From: Chamaecrista fasciculata
Taxonomy: Eukaryota > Streptophyta > Magnoliopsida > Fabales > Fabaceae
NCBI GenBank assembly: GCA_003254925.1
Contig: QANZ01023311.1
Coordinates: forward strand, 62,001-126,000
DNA length: 64,000 bases
Reading direction: 5' to 3'
Position 1 is the stretch's first letter. Every line of letters begins with the position of its first letter. The position numbers and the translations under genes were made by a program. Shown here in pieces: positions 62,824 to 64,000 of this stretch. The notes below the pieces were generated by a model. That model did no database searches, was not told the origin of the DNA, and saw only the letters and a program-made list of their open reading frames with translations.

Positions 62824-63948
62824 GGGTCCGTTGGTAGGCTTGAAAAGGGCTTTACAATGTAATTGGGCTTGAATTTCAATATTTTCATGTGTTTGGTATG
62901 GCAACTTGGACTATGTAAAGTGGGTTACAATGTAAAGGCATTTACATTACATAGGTCATTTTTCTTTACTTCATATTTGTTATGTAATCCAAGTTTACCC
63001 AGGGAATTATGGTAGAATTCTTAATTTGCCCCTCTCACTCCCATCTCATCTTCTTCCTCTTTGATGAAACCGAGCCGGCGACGGCGTACGGCGGCGGACC
63101 ACGGCAGCCTTGTGGTAATTGTGGGAAGGGCATTTTTGTCATTTTCTTTCTATATCTATTTTACTTTCCCTCCCATATAGGGATGGCAATGGTTTAGGAT
63201 ACTTAGGATATCCATCCGTATCCGTCCGAAAAAATATCTGATATCCGTCGAATACCGGATATCGGATACGGATACTGATAGTGAAAATTAAATTTTTTTT
63301 GGATATTGGACGGATACGGATATTGCCCTCGGATACCCTATATCCGTCCGGAATGAACGGATATTTAGGGTATCCGATACCCTATTACTTATTTAATTTT
63401 TATATTTTACTTTTAATTTAACATTTTATATATAAATATTTAAATTTAATTAATTATATTCATATATATTTTTTATATAATCATATTTTAGTTATTTTAT
63501 ATTTAATTTTTTATTTTAAAAGATAAATTTAAAATGTAAATAAATAATAATTTCATTTAATTATATTAGTTGGCGGATAATGGATATTGGGTACCCGATA
63601 TATATGATTTATAAAATAGGATATCCTATCCTATATCCATATTTTTTCGGATATTTCAGATATTTCGGGTATCCATCGGATATCGGATATCGAATAGGGT
63701 ACGGATACGGATATTAATTTATACGGATATGGTACGAATATTGGATAGGATAAACGGATACGGATACGGATAGTAGCAAAACCACCAGATACCCTATCCG
63801 TTACCATCCATACTTCCATACCTTTTTATACCAAATACTTTCAATCTTTATCTACTTTACATTCTCTCAACTACTTTTCTTTTTCCTGACAATTTTTACT
63901 TTGTAAAACTCTTTCCTTTACTTACCTATTTCACTACCAAACGGAGCC
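62824..63948. mobile_element. Large MITE with GGGTCCGTTGGTA ends, split by a younger insertion
   Basis: Left GGGTCCGTTGGTAGG pairs with right CTACCAAACGGAGCC, and inner segments such as 'tttacaatgtaa' and 'actttgtaaaac' also pair. TTT borders both ends, possibly a 3-bp duplication of the PIF/Harbinger kind. A hAT-like MITE (63178-63812) is inserted in the right half. No transposase is encoded. Confidence 0.5.
63178..63812. mobile_element. hAT-like MITE with 'ATCCG/CGGAT' repeats
   Basis: The ends are TAGGGATGGCAATGG and the inverted CCGTTACCATCCATA. Flanking 8-mers CTCCCATA (63170-63177) and CTTCCATA (63813-63820) match at 7 of 8. Both arms are filled with 'ggatacggatat' repeats, and the centre is AT-rich. 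It is inserted into the 62824-63948 element. Confidence 0.72.
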
Positions 63949-64000
63949 TTTATTATTATTGTGTCAAAATATTAATTTGAGCGTCAAAGACTCGTTAAGA

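Overview
This window looks like nuclear DNA of a eudicot plant, probably a rosid. It is AT-rich, its genes carry many GT-AG introns, and it is crowded with small non-autonomous transposons. I cannot name the species. Five protein-coding genes can be assembled exon by exon, each with conserved reading phase at every junction. They are: an ABHD5/CGI-58-type alpha/beta hydrolase (minus, 3402-7430, 9 exons, 390 aa); an APETALA3/DEFICIENS-type MADS-box floral gene (minus, 15532-18396, 7 exons, 228 aa); a SHI/STY-related (SRS) zinc-finger transcription factor (plus, 35321-36932, 2 exons, 351 aa); the a subunit of the V-type H+-ATPase Vo sector (plus, 44572-52052, 18 exons, 818 aa); and an RD19-type papain-family cysteine protease (minus, 52580-56211, 4 exons, 368 aa). 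The last two are convergent, with 527 bp between stop codons.

The rest is transposon-rich and mostly non-coding. From 11.1 to 13.9 kb lies a broken, internally duplicated copy of part of a plant FHA-domain (microspherule-protein-like) gene, with a Copia gag fossil lodged in it. From 21.5 to 23.1 kb lies the 3' end of a LINE, interrupted by other sequence and an 837-bp assembly gap. The other repeats are mainly MITEs. (1) Long-TIR Mutator-like elements begin GGYYAAAG and have 9-10 bp target-site duplications, often perfect; several surround or sit inside the AP3 gene. (2) A second long-TIR family begins GAGTAAAC. (3) hAT-like elements have 8-bp duplications, one of them inside the SRS intron. 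(4) Larger foldback elements occur, one of which encloses a GC-rich segment that looks captured.

The five genes have unrelated jobs (lipid metabolism, petal and stamen identity, auxin and gynoecium development, endomembrane acidification, vacuolar proteolysis), so they are ordinary plant neighbours and not a functional cluster. I found no convincing new biological system. The most useful leads are the foldback elements that could make hairpin RNA, a 163-nt imperfect hairpin between the convergent V-ATPase and protease genes, the Pack-type foldback with its half copy 21 kb away, and an ABRE/G-box in the protease promoter. Repeat boundaries were read by eye and are approximate unless a target-site duplication is given.
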